A stretch of 64,000 nucleotides of DNA from Lysobacter sp. (lineage in GTDB: Bacteria > Pseudomonadota > Gammaproteobacteria > Xanthomonadales > Xanthomonadaceae), in assembly GCA_019634715.1 (NCBI GenBank), contig JAHCAU010000009.1, positions 62,001 to 126,000 on the forward strand. Direction: 5' to 3'. Below, piece by piece: positions 50,878 through 59,333 of this stretch. The translations under genes were made by a program, and so were the position numbers. Below the pieces are notes generated by a model. That model was not told the DNA's origin. It saw only the letters and a list, made by a program, of their open reading frames with translations, and ran no database searches. Positions within the stretch are counted from its first letter, which is position 1, and each line of letters opens with the position of its first letter.

Positions 50878-52928
50878 CAGCGTGCCTCCTCGTTCTTCAT
50901 CACGTCGCGCAGCAGGTTGCGCAGGCGCTCCTCGCGCTGCCGCGCATCCAGCGATGCCGGAATGGAGAACCGCAGGCTGGCGGACATCTCTTCGCGCACC
51001 TTGCGCAGTTCGCCGAGGTGGCCGGGCACGTCCGCAAGGGCCAGTTCGTTGTGCCGGACGTCCATCTCGTAGACGAGCCGCACCGCGTCCTTGCCGACTT
51101 CCACCTTGCGCGAGTAGCCGAAGGCATGCGACGTGCGCTCGGTGCGTTCGTCGACGAAGGTCGGTTTCCAGGCTTCGGGCAACTGCACCGTGATCTCGTG
51201 CAGGTACCGGCCGCGCGGCGCGAAGGCCAGCGGCGCCTTGCGATCGAGCGAGGTCGGCAGCGCGCTGCTCGATTGCAGCGCTTCGGCATAGACCTCGAGC
51301 GCGCGCGCGCCGCCGAGTGCGTTGCCGAACGGCGAGGCCAGCCGGTAGCGTTCGCGGATGCGCAGGCGGTTGCGCACCGGGTCGTCCTCGATGACGGGCT
51401 GGCCTACGGGCTCGATCCCGCCGTAGCGCTTGCGGTAGTACTCGGCATAGCGCCGGGACAGTTCCTCGCTGCGTTCGCTGAGCGTGTTGCGTCGCTGTTC
51501 GTCGGCGGACAGCCCCGTGTACAGGCTGTCGACCTCGAAGCCGACTTCGCTGCCGTCGGCGCTGGGCACGAAGCGCTCGCGCACTTCGATGCCGGCAGCG
51601 GCCTGTCGGGGCGCGGCGATCGCCTGCAGCGCCGTGGTGCCGCCGACGATCGGCAGTCCCATGCCGTAGTGGCTGAGATCGGCATCGCGCGGGTCTCCTC
51701 CCTGCTGCGCCAGGGTCGGATCGACCCAGATCGCCTCGCCGGCGAGCCGCACGCGCACGATCACGTGGTTGAAGACCGAGGCGCTGGGCACGAACTGGCC
51801 GATCGCGCGCCCGCGGTCGGTGTCGACCAGCGCCGGGACCGCATCGATGTCCATGCGCCGCAGCAGCGTGACCAGCAGCAGGACCTTGTCCTTGCAGTCG
51901 CCGTAGCGACGGCGCCAGACCAGGTCGGGCGGGTTCGGGCGGTGGCTGTTGTCGCCGATCTCCACGCCGAAGTAGCGCACGTCGTTCTGCACCGCGCGCA
52001 ACGCGGCGGTCAGCCGCGCCTGCGGGTCGGGCAGCGCCTTCCACTCGACGAGCCGCCGCTCCAGGTCGGCATCGAAGGCGCCATCGAAGCGCGGATACAG
52101 CGGCAGGGCCCAGTCCACGACGTCCGACCACGCGCGTTCCGGCGCGATCTGCACCAGCGGATACGGCTGGTACCAGACCGGATAGCGGTCTTCGACCACG
52201 GTCGCCGGCAGTCCGCGCGCCTGCACCACCACTTCGACGGCATCGGCGGTGCGGCGCACCACCGGCTCGATCGTGGTGTTCTCGCGATGCACGCGGAAGC
52301 GACGCCCGGGGTCGTAGAGCACGCGCAGGCCGCTCCGCAGCGTGGGATTGCGCCAGGACAGGGTGATCCAGTCCGAGAGTTGCCCGGCGAGGATCGGATT
52401 GCTGCCGGTGATCGAATAGCTGACCCGGACCACGTCGTCCACGCGCACATCGTCCAGCACGATCAGCGCGGTCACGCTGCCGTCGGTGAGGTCCTGCTCG
52501 AACTCGGCCTCGCGGCGCGCCAGCGAAATCCGCGACGGATCCAGCCGGTTCTGCCAGCGGCCTTCCCGCTGCAGTTCGACGCGATGGATGGCCATCGTCT
52601 GGAACTCGGGATTGAACTGGATCTGGAAGCGGCCGGCTTCGCCGATCAGGGTCTGCGACTTCGGCTCGAACACGTGCTCGTAATGGACGATGTCGCGACC
52701 GCCGCGGCGATCGGCCTGCACGTCGTAGAGCCAGTAGCGCCAGCGGCGGTCGTCCGCGCCGGGAGCCGCCGGGTCCCAGCTGCCCGGGATCTCGCGCGGC
52801 GTCACGAAGGCCGGCGCCGCGCCGGTCCGGAATTCCAGATCGCCCCGCACGTGGGTCTCGGTCGCGGCATCGGCCGTCGCTCCCCACAGCGCCGCCAGCA
52901 CGACGGCGCACCAACGCATCCACTTCAT
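50877..52928 (-). CDS. DUF3857 and transglutaminase-like domain protein
   Basis: The product has 683 residues from MKWMRWCAVV, with a signal peptide to ATADA. GGGTGA lies 4 bases before this ATG; an ATG 4 codons upstream has worse spacing. The N-terminal DUF3857 domain is at about 60-230. The transglutaminase-like core is around 300-400: RRYGDCKDKVLLLVTLLRRM with Cys, FNHVIVRV with His and WVDPTLAQ with Asp, so a Cys-His-Asp triad is present. It may be a periplasmic peptidase or acyl-transferase. It pairs with the Sel1-like protein. Confidence 0.85.
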   Translation of the reverse strand: MKWMRWCAVVLAALWGATADAATETHVRGDLEFRTGAAPAFVTPREIPGSWDPAAPGADDRRWRYWLYDVQADRRGGRDIVHYEHVFEPKSQTLIGEAGRFQIQFNPEFQTMAIHRVELQREGRWQNRLDPSRISLARREAEFEQDLTDGSVTALIVLDDVRVDDVVRVSYSITGSNPILAGQLSDWITLSWRNPTLRSGLRVLYDPGRRFRVHRENTTIEPVVRRTADAVEVVVQARGLPATVVEDRYPVWYQPYPLVQIAPERAWSDVVDWALPLYPRFDGAFDADLERRLVEWKALPDPQARLTAALRAVQNDVRYFGVEIGDNSHRPNPPDLVWRRRYGDCKDKVLLLVTLLRRMDIDAVPALVDTDRGRAIGQFVPSASVFNHVIVRVRLAGEAIWVDPTLAQQGGDPRDADLSHYGMGLPIVGGTTALQAIAAPRQAAAGIEVRERFVPSADGSEVGFEVDSLYTGLSADEQRRNTLSERSEELSRRYAEYYRKRYGGIEPVGQPVIEDDPVRNRLRIRERYRLASPFGNALGGARALEVYAEALQSSSALPTSLDRKAPLAFAPRGRYLHEITVQLPEAWKPTFVDERTERTSHAFGYSRKVEVGKDAVRLVYEMDVRHNELALADVPGHLGELRKVREEMSASLRFSIPASLDARQREERLRNLLRDVMKNEEAR

Positions 52929-52982
52929 CGAATCACCCATGGCCCCTGTTCGATCGGAGATTACAACGAAAAAGCCGGCGGA

Positions 52983-53633
52983 TCAGGCGCTCCCGGCCTG
53001 CGCCAGCAGCCCGGCCAGCGCCTGCGGCGCATGCGCCAGCCCGTGCGCACCGGCGGCGCGCAGTTCGTCCTCGTCGCCGAAGCCCCAGAGCACGCCGATG
53101 CCGCGCATGCCGTGGTGGCGCGCGCCGTCGATGTCGAGATGACGGTCGCCGATCATCGTGCAGCCGTCGGGACGCAGGCCGAGCCTGTGCAGGGCTTCGG
53201 CGATGAGCTCGGGCTTGTGGCTGAGGCGGCCATCGGGCGTGGCGCCGATCACGTCGTCGAAGCAGTGCCCGAACGGCAGGGTCGCGACGATGCGCCGCGC
53301 GTGCGGCTCGTTCTTGGCGGTCACCACCGCGAGCCGGTGCCCGGCCGCATGCAGGGTGGTCACGGCCTCGCCGATGCCGGCGTAGACCGTGTGCTCGGTC
53401 CAGCCGACGATGTCGTAGCGCTCGCGATACAGCGCGACGGCGCGTTCGACGTCGCCCGCATCCTCGAACAGGGTGCCGAAGCTGGTGCGCAGGGCGGGGC
53501 CGATCCAGCGGCGCAGTTCGGACGCGGGCAGGCCGGGGTGACCCAGGCCGTCGAGGGCATGGGCGACGCAGCGGGTGATGCCGACGGCGGAGTCGATCAG
53601 CGTGCCGTCGAGGTCGAAAAAGAGGGTGTTCAC
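52983..53633 (-). CDS. HAD-family phosphatase (phosphoglycolate phosphatase-like)
   Basis: The product has 216 residues, started at GTG 53633 so that it begins VNTLFFDLDGTLIDS. HAD motifs: FDLDGTLID, VVTAKN, SHKPELIAEAL (Lys) and MIGDRHLDIDGA. The GxxRR-type cap and the ELxxxG region resemble Gph and related sugar-phosphatases. Substrate uncertain. It lies downstream of a terminator and is a separate unit from the protease gene. Confidence 0.9.
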   Translation of the reverse strand: MNTLFFDLDGTLIDSAVGITRCVAHALDGLGHPGLPASELRRWIGPALRTSFGTLFEDAGDVERAVALYRERYDIVGWTEHTVYAGIGEAVTTLHAAGHRLAVVTAKNEPHARRIVATLPFGHCFDDVIGATPDGRLSHKPELIAEALHRLGLRPDGCTMIGDRHLDIDGARHHGMRGIGVLWGFGDEDELRAAGAHGLAHAPQALAGLLAQAGSA

Positions 53634-53670
53634 GCGGCGGCACGATGCCGGTGGCAACCCGCAAACGCAA

Positions 53671-53690
53671 GCCCCCGCCGAAGCGGGGGC
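53671..53690 (-). terminator. GC-rich hairpin with TTCG loop after protease gene 1
   Basis: GCCCCCGC/GCGGGGGC arms with loop CGAA (TTCG on the minus strand, a very stable tetraloop), followed on that strand by TTGCGTTTGC. It lies 54 bases past the stop at 53745. The same hairpin recurs after protease gene 2. Confidence 0.75.
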
Positions 53691-53744
53691 CTGTTTCGCG
53701 ACGATGGCCGTGCGCGACGGCCATCGGTTCGGGCATGACGGCGT

Positions 53745-54692
53745 TTACAGCCCGGCGGTAGAACGCACCCAGCCGTTCAGGCCGCTGCTGGCAAGGCGGG
53801 TGTAGACGCCCGGCTTGTTCTTGGCGGCGCAGCCGCGGCCCCAGCTGACCACGCCGACGAGCGTGTTGCCCTGGGCGATCGGGCCGCCGGAGTCGCCCTG
53901 GCAGCTGTCGATGCCGCCGGCGAGGTAGCCCGCGCAGAACATGCGATCGGTGATCGCGCCGCGGTAGACCTTGTTGCTGTTGCACACGGTGGTCGAGATG
54001 CGCGGCGTCCAGGCCTTGCGCAGTTCGGTCGGGTAGCTGCTGCCGCTGGTGCTGGTGTTGCCCCAGCCGGTGACCAGCAGGTTGGTGCCGTCGGCGACAT
54101 CGGTGGTGCCGATGACCGTGGCGAGCGGCAGGCCGCTGGCCGAGGTCGACAGGGTCAGCACCGCCACGTCGTAGTCGAGCGTGCTGTTGTTGTAGTTCGG
54201 ATGGATGCTGATGCTGGACACCGCGTGGCGGGTGCCGCCGCTGGCCAGGCTGCGCGTGCCGGCGAGCACGTCGATCTGGCTGGCGCTCGCGCCGATCACG
54301 CAGTGCGCGGCGGTCACCACGACATTCGCCTTGACCAGCGAGCCGCCGCAGAACTGGGCGTCGAAATTGTTGGCGATGCTGCGGCTGAGCAGGCCGACCT
54401 GGAACGGATTGTCGCCCGCGCCGGCGACGGTGCCGCCGATGATCCTGGGGTTGAGCAGGCGCTCGACTTCGACCGCGGTCATGGGACGGCCCGCATGCTT
54501 CAGCGTCATCTGCATCTGGCGCAGCACGACCTGGTCGCGGAGGGGGTTGCCGCTGGTGGTGACGGTGGGTTTCGCCCCGGGCTTGGCGAGCGTCAGCTGG
54601 CTGGGCTTGCTCGGACCGGCAGCGAAGGCGGCACCGACGGCGAGCGTGCCCAGAAGGGCGACGCAGAGACTGGACAAGGCACTGGATTTCAT
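53745..54692 (-). CDS. Trypsin-like serine protease precursor, copy 1
   Basis: The product has 315 residues. The signal peptide ends near AAFAAGP (25). A propeptide of about 58 residues ends LNPR83, followed by IIGGT, the usual new N-terminus of S1 proteases. Catalytic triad: His in VVTAAHC, Asp in [10 protein letters not shown], Ser in SCQGDSGGP. Asp six residues before that Ser predicts cleavage after Arg or Lys, so it could activate itself at Arg83. Cys pairs in FCGG/AAHC, VCNSN/MFCAG and SCQ/GC fit three disulfides. It is secreted. It is a tandem paralog of the gene at 55223. Confidence 0.93.
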   Translation of the reverse strand: MKSSALSSLCVALLGTLAVGAAFAAGPSKPSQLTLAKPGAKPTVTTSGNPLRDQVVLRQMQMTLKHAGRPMTAVEVERLLNPRIIGGTVAGAGDNPFQVGLLSRSIANNFDAQFCGGSLVKANVVVTAAHCVIGASASQIDVLAGTRSLASGGTRHAVSSISIHPNYNNSTLDYDVAVLTLSTSASGLPLATVIGTTDVADGTNLLVTGWGNTSTSGSSYPTELRKAWTPRISTTVCNSNKVYRGAITDRMFCAGYLAGGIDSCQGDSGGPIAQGNTLVGVVSWGRGCAAKNKPGVYTRLASSGLNGWVRSTAGL

Positions 54693-55222
54693 CGATCGAC
54701 TCCATTGAACGTGATGGGATGCATGGCAGGCAACGATCGTTGCGTTGGAAACCATCGCAACGGAGCGCCCGGCAGCATGTGTCGCTTCGCCCCGGGGAGA
54801 TGCGAGGCACGAGACCTCGCTTGCGAACGCGCTTCATGCGCCGACAGTTCGTAACAGAACCGCATCGCAGCATTCAACGCCGATGATCGCGAACGCGGCC
54901 CTCATGAAGAACAGCCATGAACGGCTTCGTCGAATCGACGAAAAAGACCTGCGCACGCAGCGAAGCGGCGACGCTTGCCTGCATCTCTGCTCGCACATCG
55001 CAGCCATGATGCGGCGCTGCACCAACCGGAACGCGCCTGCGCCGCAGGCACCGCCGGCAGGTCCTCGCCCCCGCTCGATTCGGGGAAGACGCCATCGCCA
55101 GCGAGGACCACGATCTGTCCTGCGCGACGAAAAACCCCCGCCGAAGCGGGGGTCGGTCTCGCATCGGCGCTTCGCCAGAGGACGGCGCCATGGAGATCGC
55201 GCCGCGGACGCGACGCCCGGGC
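54693..55222. other. Intergenic region between the two protease genes, with a terminator at 55134-55153
   Basis: 530 bases without a convincing gene. The only clear structure is the ACCCCCGC/GCGGGGGT hairpin with loop CGAA at 55134-55153. On the minus strand it is followed by TTTTTCG, a good intrinsic terminator for protease gene 2. The promoter of protease gene 1 must lie in 54693-54900 but is not obvious. Confidence 0.7.
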
Positions 55223-56167
55223 TTACAGCCCGGCGCGCGCGCGGATGAAGCTGTTGACCGAACTGTTCGACACGCGGGTGTAGACGCCCGGCTTGTTGCG
55301 CTGGGCGCAGCCCTGGCCCCAGCTGACGATGCCGGTCAGCGTGCTGCTGCGGGTGAGCGGGCCGCCGGAGTCGCCCTGGCAGCTGTCCACGCCGCCGGCG
55401 AGGTAGCCGGCGCAGATCATGCGCGCGGTGATGGCGCCGTTGTAGACGCTGCTGCCGTTGCAGGTGCTGGTCGCGATCAGCGGCACCGTCGCCTTGCGCA
55501 GGGCCGTCGGGTAGCTGCTCCCGGTGGCGCTGGTGTTGCCCCAGCCGGTGACCAGCAGGTTGGTGCCGGCGGCGGGGTCAGCACTCGCCAGCGACGCCAG
55601 CGGGATGCCGGTGGCGGACGAGGACAGCGTCAGCACGGCGACGTCGTAGTCGAGCGTGTTGTTGTTGTAGCTCGAATGGATGGCGATGCTGCTCACGTTG
55701 CGGCGGGTGCCGCCGCTGGCGAGGCTGCGGGTGCCGGTCAGCACCTGGAGCTGGCTGGCCGAGGTGCCGTAGACGCAGTGCGCCGCGGTGACCACGACAT
55801 TGGCCTTGACCAGGGTGCCACCGCAGAACTGCGCATCGTAGTTGCTGGCCACGCTCTTGTTGAGCAGCGCGACCTGGAACGGATTGTCGGACGCGGTGGC
55901 GGTGGTGCCGCCGACGATGCGGGTGTTGAGCGCGCGGTCGATCTCGGCGGCGGTCATCGGCCGACCGGTGTGGCGGATCATCATCTGCATCTGGCGCAGC
56001 ACGACCTGGTCGCGCATCCAGTTGCCGCTGGACTTGTGCGACGACTGCGCACCGGGCTTGGCGGCAGCGAGCTGCGCCGCCTGGCTCGGGCCGGCCGCGA
56101 AGGCAGCGCCCATCGCGAGCGAGGACACGAACACGGAAGACATCACGGCGAACGACTTGAACTTCAT
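55223..56167 (-). CDS. Trypsin-like serine protease precursor, copy 2
   Basis: The product has 314 residues; AGGAGA precedes ATG 56167. Same layout as copy 1: signal peptide to about 25, propeptide ending LNTR83, then IVGGT; triad His in TAAHC, Asp in YDVAVLTL, Ser in CQGDSGGP, and Asp six residues before the Ser. The propeptide ([22 protein letters not shown]) is as conserved as the protease, so the pair arose by duplication of the whole gene. It is an extracellular protease by inference, in keeping with predatory or proteolytic xanthomonads. Confidence 0.93.
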   Translation of the reverse strand: MKFKSFAVMSSVFVSSLAMGAAFAAGPSQAAQLAAAKPGAQSSHKSSGNWMRDQVVLRQMQMMIRHTGRPMTAAEIDRALNTRIVGGTTATASDNPFQVALLNKSVASNYDAQFCGGTLVKANVVVTAAHCVYGTSASQLQVLTGTRSLASGGTRRNVSSIAIHSSYNNNTLDYDVAVLTLSSSATGIPLASLASADPAAGTNLLVTGWGNTSATGSSYPTALRKATVPLIATSTCNGSSVYNGAITARMICAGYLAGGVDSCQGDSGGPLTRSSTLTGIVSWGQGCAQRNKPGVYTRVSNSSVNSFIRARAGL

Positions 56168-56579
56168 GTATTGACTCTCCTGTAGACCGTTTCTGGTGTG
56201 TGGTTGTTGGCGATGCGACGGCCGGGTGCGCGGCGGCTGTCGCTGTCCTGCAAATGTCCCCCCCCCCGCGCAGGGGCATCGCGGACGCATGACGCACGAG
56301 GTTTCGCCCGGAGGCGGGCCGACGCATGCGATCGAACCGCATGAGCGTCCTCGCCCGCGAAACCATCGGCGGCGCGGTAAACGAGATATCAGAATCGCGG
56401 CGCAGCAATCAACGCACCGGCATGCAGCGGCGATGCAGGCGACATGCAACCCTCCTGCTCATGCCGCAAAGGCATGGACGAATCGAACCAGGCTCACGGA
56501 TCTTCCCCGCGCCCAGACGAATGCGGCGGCGCATCGCTGCGCCGCCGCATTCGAACCTCGGATGTCGGATGTCCGCCGA
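56168..56579. other. Intergenic region between protease gene 2 and pgk: C10 tract and hairpin
   Basis: 412 bases with no credible gene. 56258-56267 is a run of ten C, about 91-100 bases upstream of the protease start. 56519-56533 and 56538-56552 form a perfect 15-bp hairpin with loop TCGC directly after the pgk stop. It lacks a U-run but is well placed to end the pgk transcript. Confidence 0.65.
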
Positions 56580-57755
56580 TCAGCCCGAACGCGCTTCCAG
56601 CGCGGCCACCGCCGGCAGGGTCTTGCCTTCGAGGAATTCGAGGAAGGCACCGCCGCCGGTGGAGATGTAGGACACCTCGTCCTCGATGCCGTACTTGTCG
56701 ACGGCCGCCAGCGTGTCGCCACCGCCGGCGATCGAGAACGCGCTGCTCGCCGCGATCGCGCGGGCCAGGGTTTCCGTGCCCTTGCCGAACGCGTCGAACT
56801 CGAACACGCCGACCGGGCCGTTCCACACCACGGTGCCGGCGGCCTTGATCAGCCCGGCATAGCGCGCGGCGGTGTCGGGGCCGATATCGAGGATCATGTC
56901 GTCCGGCTCGACGGCATCGACCGCCTTGACGGTGGCCGGGGCATCGGCGGCGAAGGCCGGGGCGACCACCACGTCGGTCGGCACCGGGATGTCGGCGCCG
57001 CGCGCCTTCGCGTCGGCCATGATCCGCTTCGCGGTGTCGATGAGGTCGGTCTCGACCAGCGACTTGCCGACGCCATGGCCCATCGCGGCGATGAAGGTGT
57101 TGGCGATGCCGCCGCCGACGATGAGCTGGTCGACCTTGGACACCAGCGACGACAGCAGTTCGAGCTTGGTGCTGACCTTGCTGCCGGCGACGATGGCCAG
57201 CAGCGGGCGGGCCGGGTGCTGCAGCGCCTTGGCCAGCGCGTCGAGCTCGGCCATCAGCAGCGGGCCGCCAGCCGCCTGCTTGGCGAAGCGGATGACCCCG
57301 TGCGTCGAGGCCTGCGCGCGGTGCGCGGTGCCGAAGGCATCCATCACGAACACGTCGCACAGCGCGGCGTACTTCTTCGAGAGGTCTTCGTCGTCCTTGC
57401 CCTCGCCGACATTCATGCGGCAGTTCTCGAGCAGGACGAGCTGGCCCGGTTCGATCTTCACGCCATCGACCCAGTCCTTCACCAGCGGCACCTCGCGGCC
57501 GAGGAGTTCGCCCAGCCGCGCGGCGACCGGCGCCAGCGAATCGGCCTCGCTCCACGCGCCTTCCTTCGGCCGGCCCAGGTGCGACGTCACCATCACCGCC
57601 GCGCCCTTCTCCAGCGCGAGCTTCAGCGTGGGCAGCGAGGCGACGATGCGCTGGTCGGAGGTGACCTTGCCCTCGGCGATGGGTACGTTGAGATCCTGGC
57701 GGATCAGCACTCGCTTGCCGGCGAGGTCGAGGTCGGTCATGCGGACGATGGGCAT
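56580..57755 (-). CDS. pgk: Phosphoglycerate kinase
   Basis: The product has 391 residues from [15 protein letters not shown] lies 6 bases before ATG 57755. Motifs: [80 protein letters not shown] and GGGDTLAAV with STGGGAFLE. It transfers phosphate between 1,3-bisphosphoglycerate and ADP. The reading frame continues upstream without stop into the DUF3999 gene. I keep pgk as a separate gene because of its own ribosome site and normal length. Confidence 0.95.
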   Translation of the reverse strand: MPIVRMTDLDLAGKRVLIRQDLNVPIAEGKVTSDQRIVASLPTLKLALEKGAAVMVTSHLGRPKEGAWSEADSLAPVAARLGELLGREVPLVKDWVDGVKIEPGQLVLLENCRMNVGEGKDDEDLSKKYAALCDVFVMDAFGTAHRAQASTHGVIRFAKQAAGGPLLMAELDALAKALQHPARPLLAIVAGSKVSTKLELLSSLVSKVDQLIVGGGIANTFIAAMGHGVGKSLVETDLIDTAKRIMADAKARGADIPVPTDVVVAPAFAADAPATVKAVDAVEPDDMILDIGPDTAARYAGLIKAAGTVVWNGPVGVFEFDAFGKGTETLARAIAASSAFSIAGGGDTLAAVDKYGIEDEVSYISTGGGAFLEFLEGKTLPAVAALEARSG

Positions 57756-59333
57756 TCTGGGCTCCGGAGGAACAGGCGCGCGGTCAGGGGGCGGGTATTG
57801 TCCCCGTTCCGGCGGGCCGGCATCAAACCGCGCCACCGGCCGGGGCTCGGCAGCGGTGCGGATGGTCTCGGAGGCATCGGCCTCGTGGTCGCTGCTGCCC
57901 GAGCGCTGGCGCATCAGCACGAGGGCGAAGCCGCCCACCGCCGCCGCGCCGCCCACCAGCAGCGCCCACAGCAGCCATCGGCGCCAGTCGACCGGCGCTT
58001 CCGGTTCGTCGTAGGCCACCGTGCCTGCCGCTTCGTCGCGCGCGCCCAGCGCGGCCACCGGCGGCGACCAGCGTGCGCCCAGTTGCTGGCGCAGCGGGGC
58101 CAGGGCCTGCTCCACCGGCAGTTCGTCGCGGCGCGCGACCACGCTGCCCGCCGCGAGCGTGTACGGCCCGCCGCCCTGGGCAAGGAAGACGAAGCGGTCC
58201 GGCAAATAGGCCACCTCCAGCGCCGGCGCGGGTTCCAGCGCGACGGGACTGCGCAGCCGCCATTCGCGCGTGGCATAGGGCGCGGTCAGCACCAGCGGCG
58301 GATTGTCGATCCGCACGCCTTCCTGGCGCAGGCGGAACAGCAGCGCCTGGCCCACCGGCACCCAGGCATTGGGGTCGCGCGCGGCGACATCGGCGGCCTT
58401 GCCGGCCGCATCGCCGCGCAAGGCATCGACCAGCACCCGCGCGGTGGCGTTGTCGGCGCCGAGGCTGATCCCCACCCGCCCCACCGGCAGACGGGCCGGC
58501 AGGCGATAGCGATAGACATGGCCCTTGCCGAAGGCGTCGGGCGTGGCGTCGACGAACAACGCGATCTCGCGCCGCCACTGCGGCGCCGCCGCGCCCGCAC
58601 GCGTGCGCCGCGCGCTCACCTTCAGCCCGGGCACGGGCGTGCCGTCGAGCTGGCGCAGGCGCAGGTAGCGCAGCGAGGTCGCCGGGAATTCGATATCGCG
58701 ACGCTGCAGCACCCCATCGTCGCGGCGCAGCGACACCACGGCGGCCTCCGCCACCACGGTCTGCCAGTACACCAGGTCTTCGCTGCCTTCCAGCGCGAAG
58801 CGCGCGCGCACATCGCCGCGCTCGGGCCAGGACAGTTCGAGCCGGTCCACGCTTGACGGCCGCTGCGGGTCGCGGCGCATGTCGGCGTCGATCACGTAGT
58901 CGATCGCGAGCTGCGCCGGATCGGTGGCGGTGTCGACCTGCAGCACGCGCAGGCGCCCTTCGGCGTCGCGCTCGATGCGCAGCGCCAGGTCGTCCGGGGT
59001 CGCCGTCGCGTCGGCGCGACGCGGCAGCGCGTACGCCGGCAGCGAGACGATGGCCACCCCGGGCGTCGCGGCGGGGTCCACGGTCAGCCGCGCCACCGGC
59101 ACCGGCTTGCCCTCGGCGTTGAACACCTCGAAATCGCGCAGTCCCGCATCGGCCAGCACGGCGTAGACCTCGGGCGTCAGTTCGAACTGCCACGCGGCGC
59201 TGTCGCCCTCGGTCTTCAGGGGCCAGCGCCAGGCGTAATCGCCAGGCTGGCCTGCGGCTGCTTCGGGCGCGACGCCCAGGGCACACGCCATGCCCAGGAC
59301 GCCGCCGACGACGGCGCTGCGGATTCGATTCAT
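57756..59333 (-). CDS. DUF3999 membrane protein, no stop codon before pgk
   Basis: ATG 59333 overlaps the stop of the DUF2339 gene (ATGA). Residues 1-26 form a signal peptide ([20 protein letters not shown]). A large periplasmic beta-rich region follows ([57 protein letters not shown]), and then one membrane helix near residue 475 ([20 protein letters not shown]). After the helix about 50 residues lead straight into pgk with no stop. DUF3999 proteins normally end soon after the helix. A one-base change near 57823-57830 would create a TGA, so a lost stop or sequence error is likely. Pairing of DUF2339 and DUF3999 is a known arrangement, of unknown role. Confidence 0.82.

Noticed and set aside
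54874..55191. Small frames between the two trypsin genes
   Set aside because: Arg/Cys-rich, no ribosome site, and they run through the terminator hairpin.
56196..58856. Long plus-strand open frame opposite pgk and the DUF3999 gene
   Set aside because: Antisense shadow; low-complexity composition, and the opposite strand carries clear PGK motifs.
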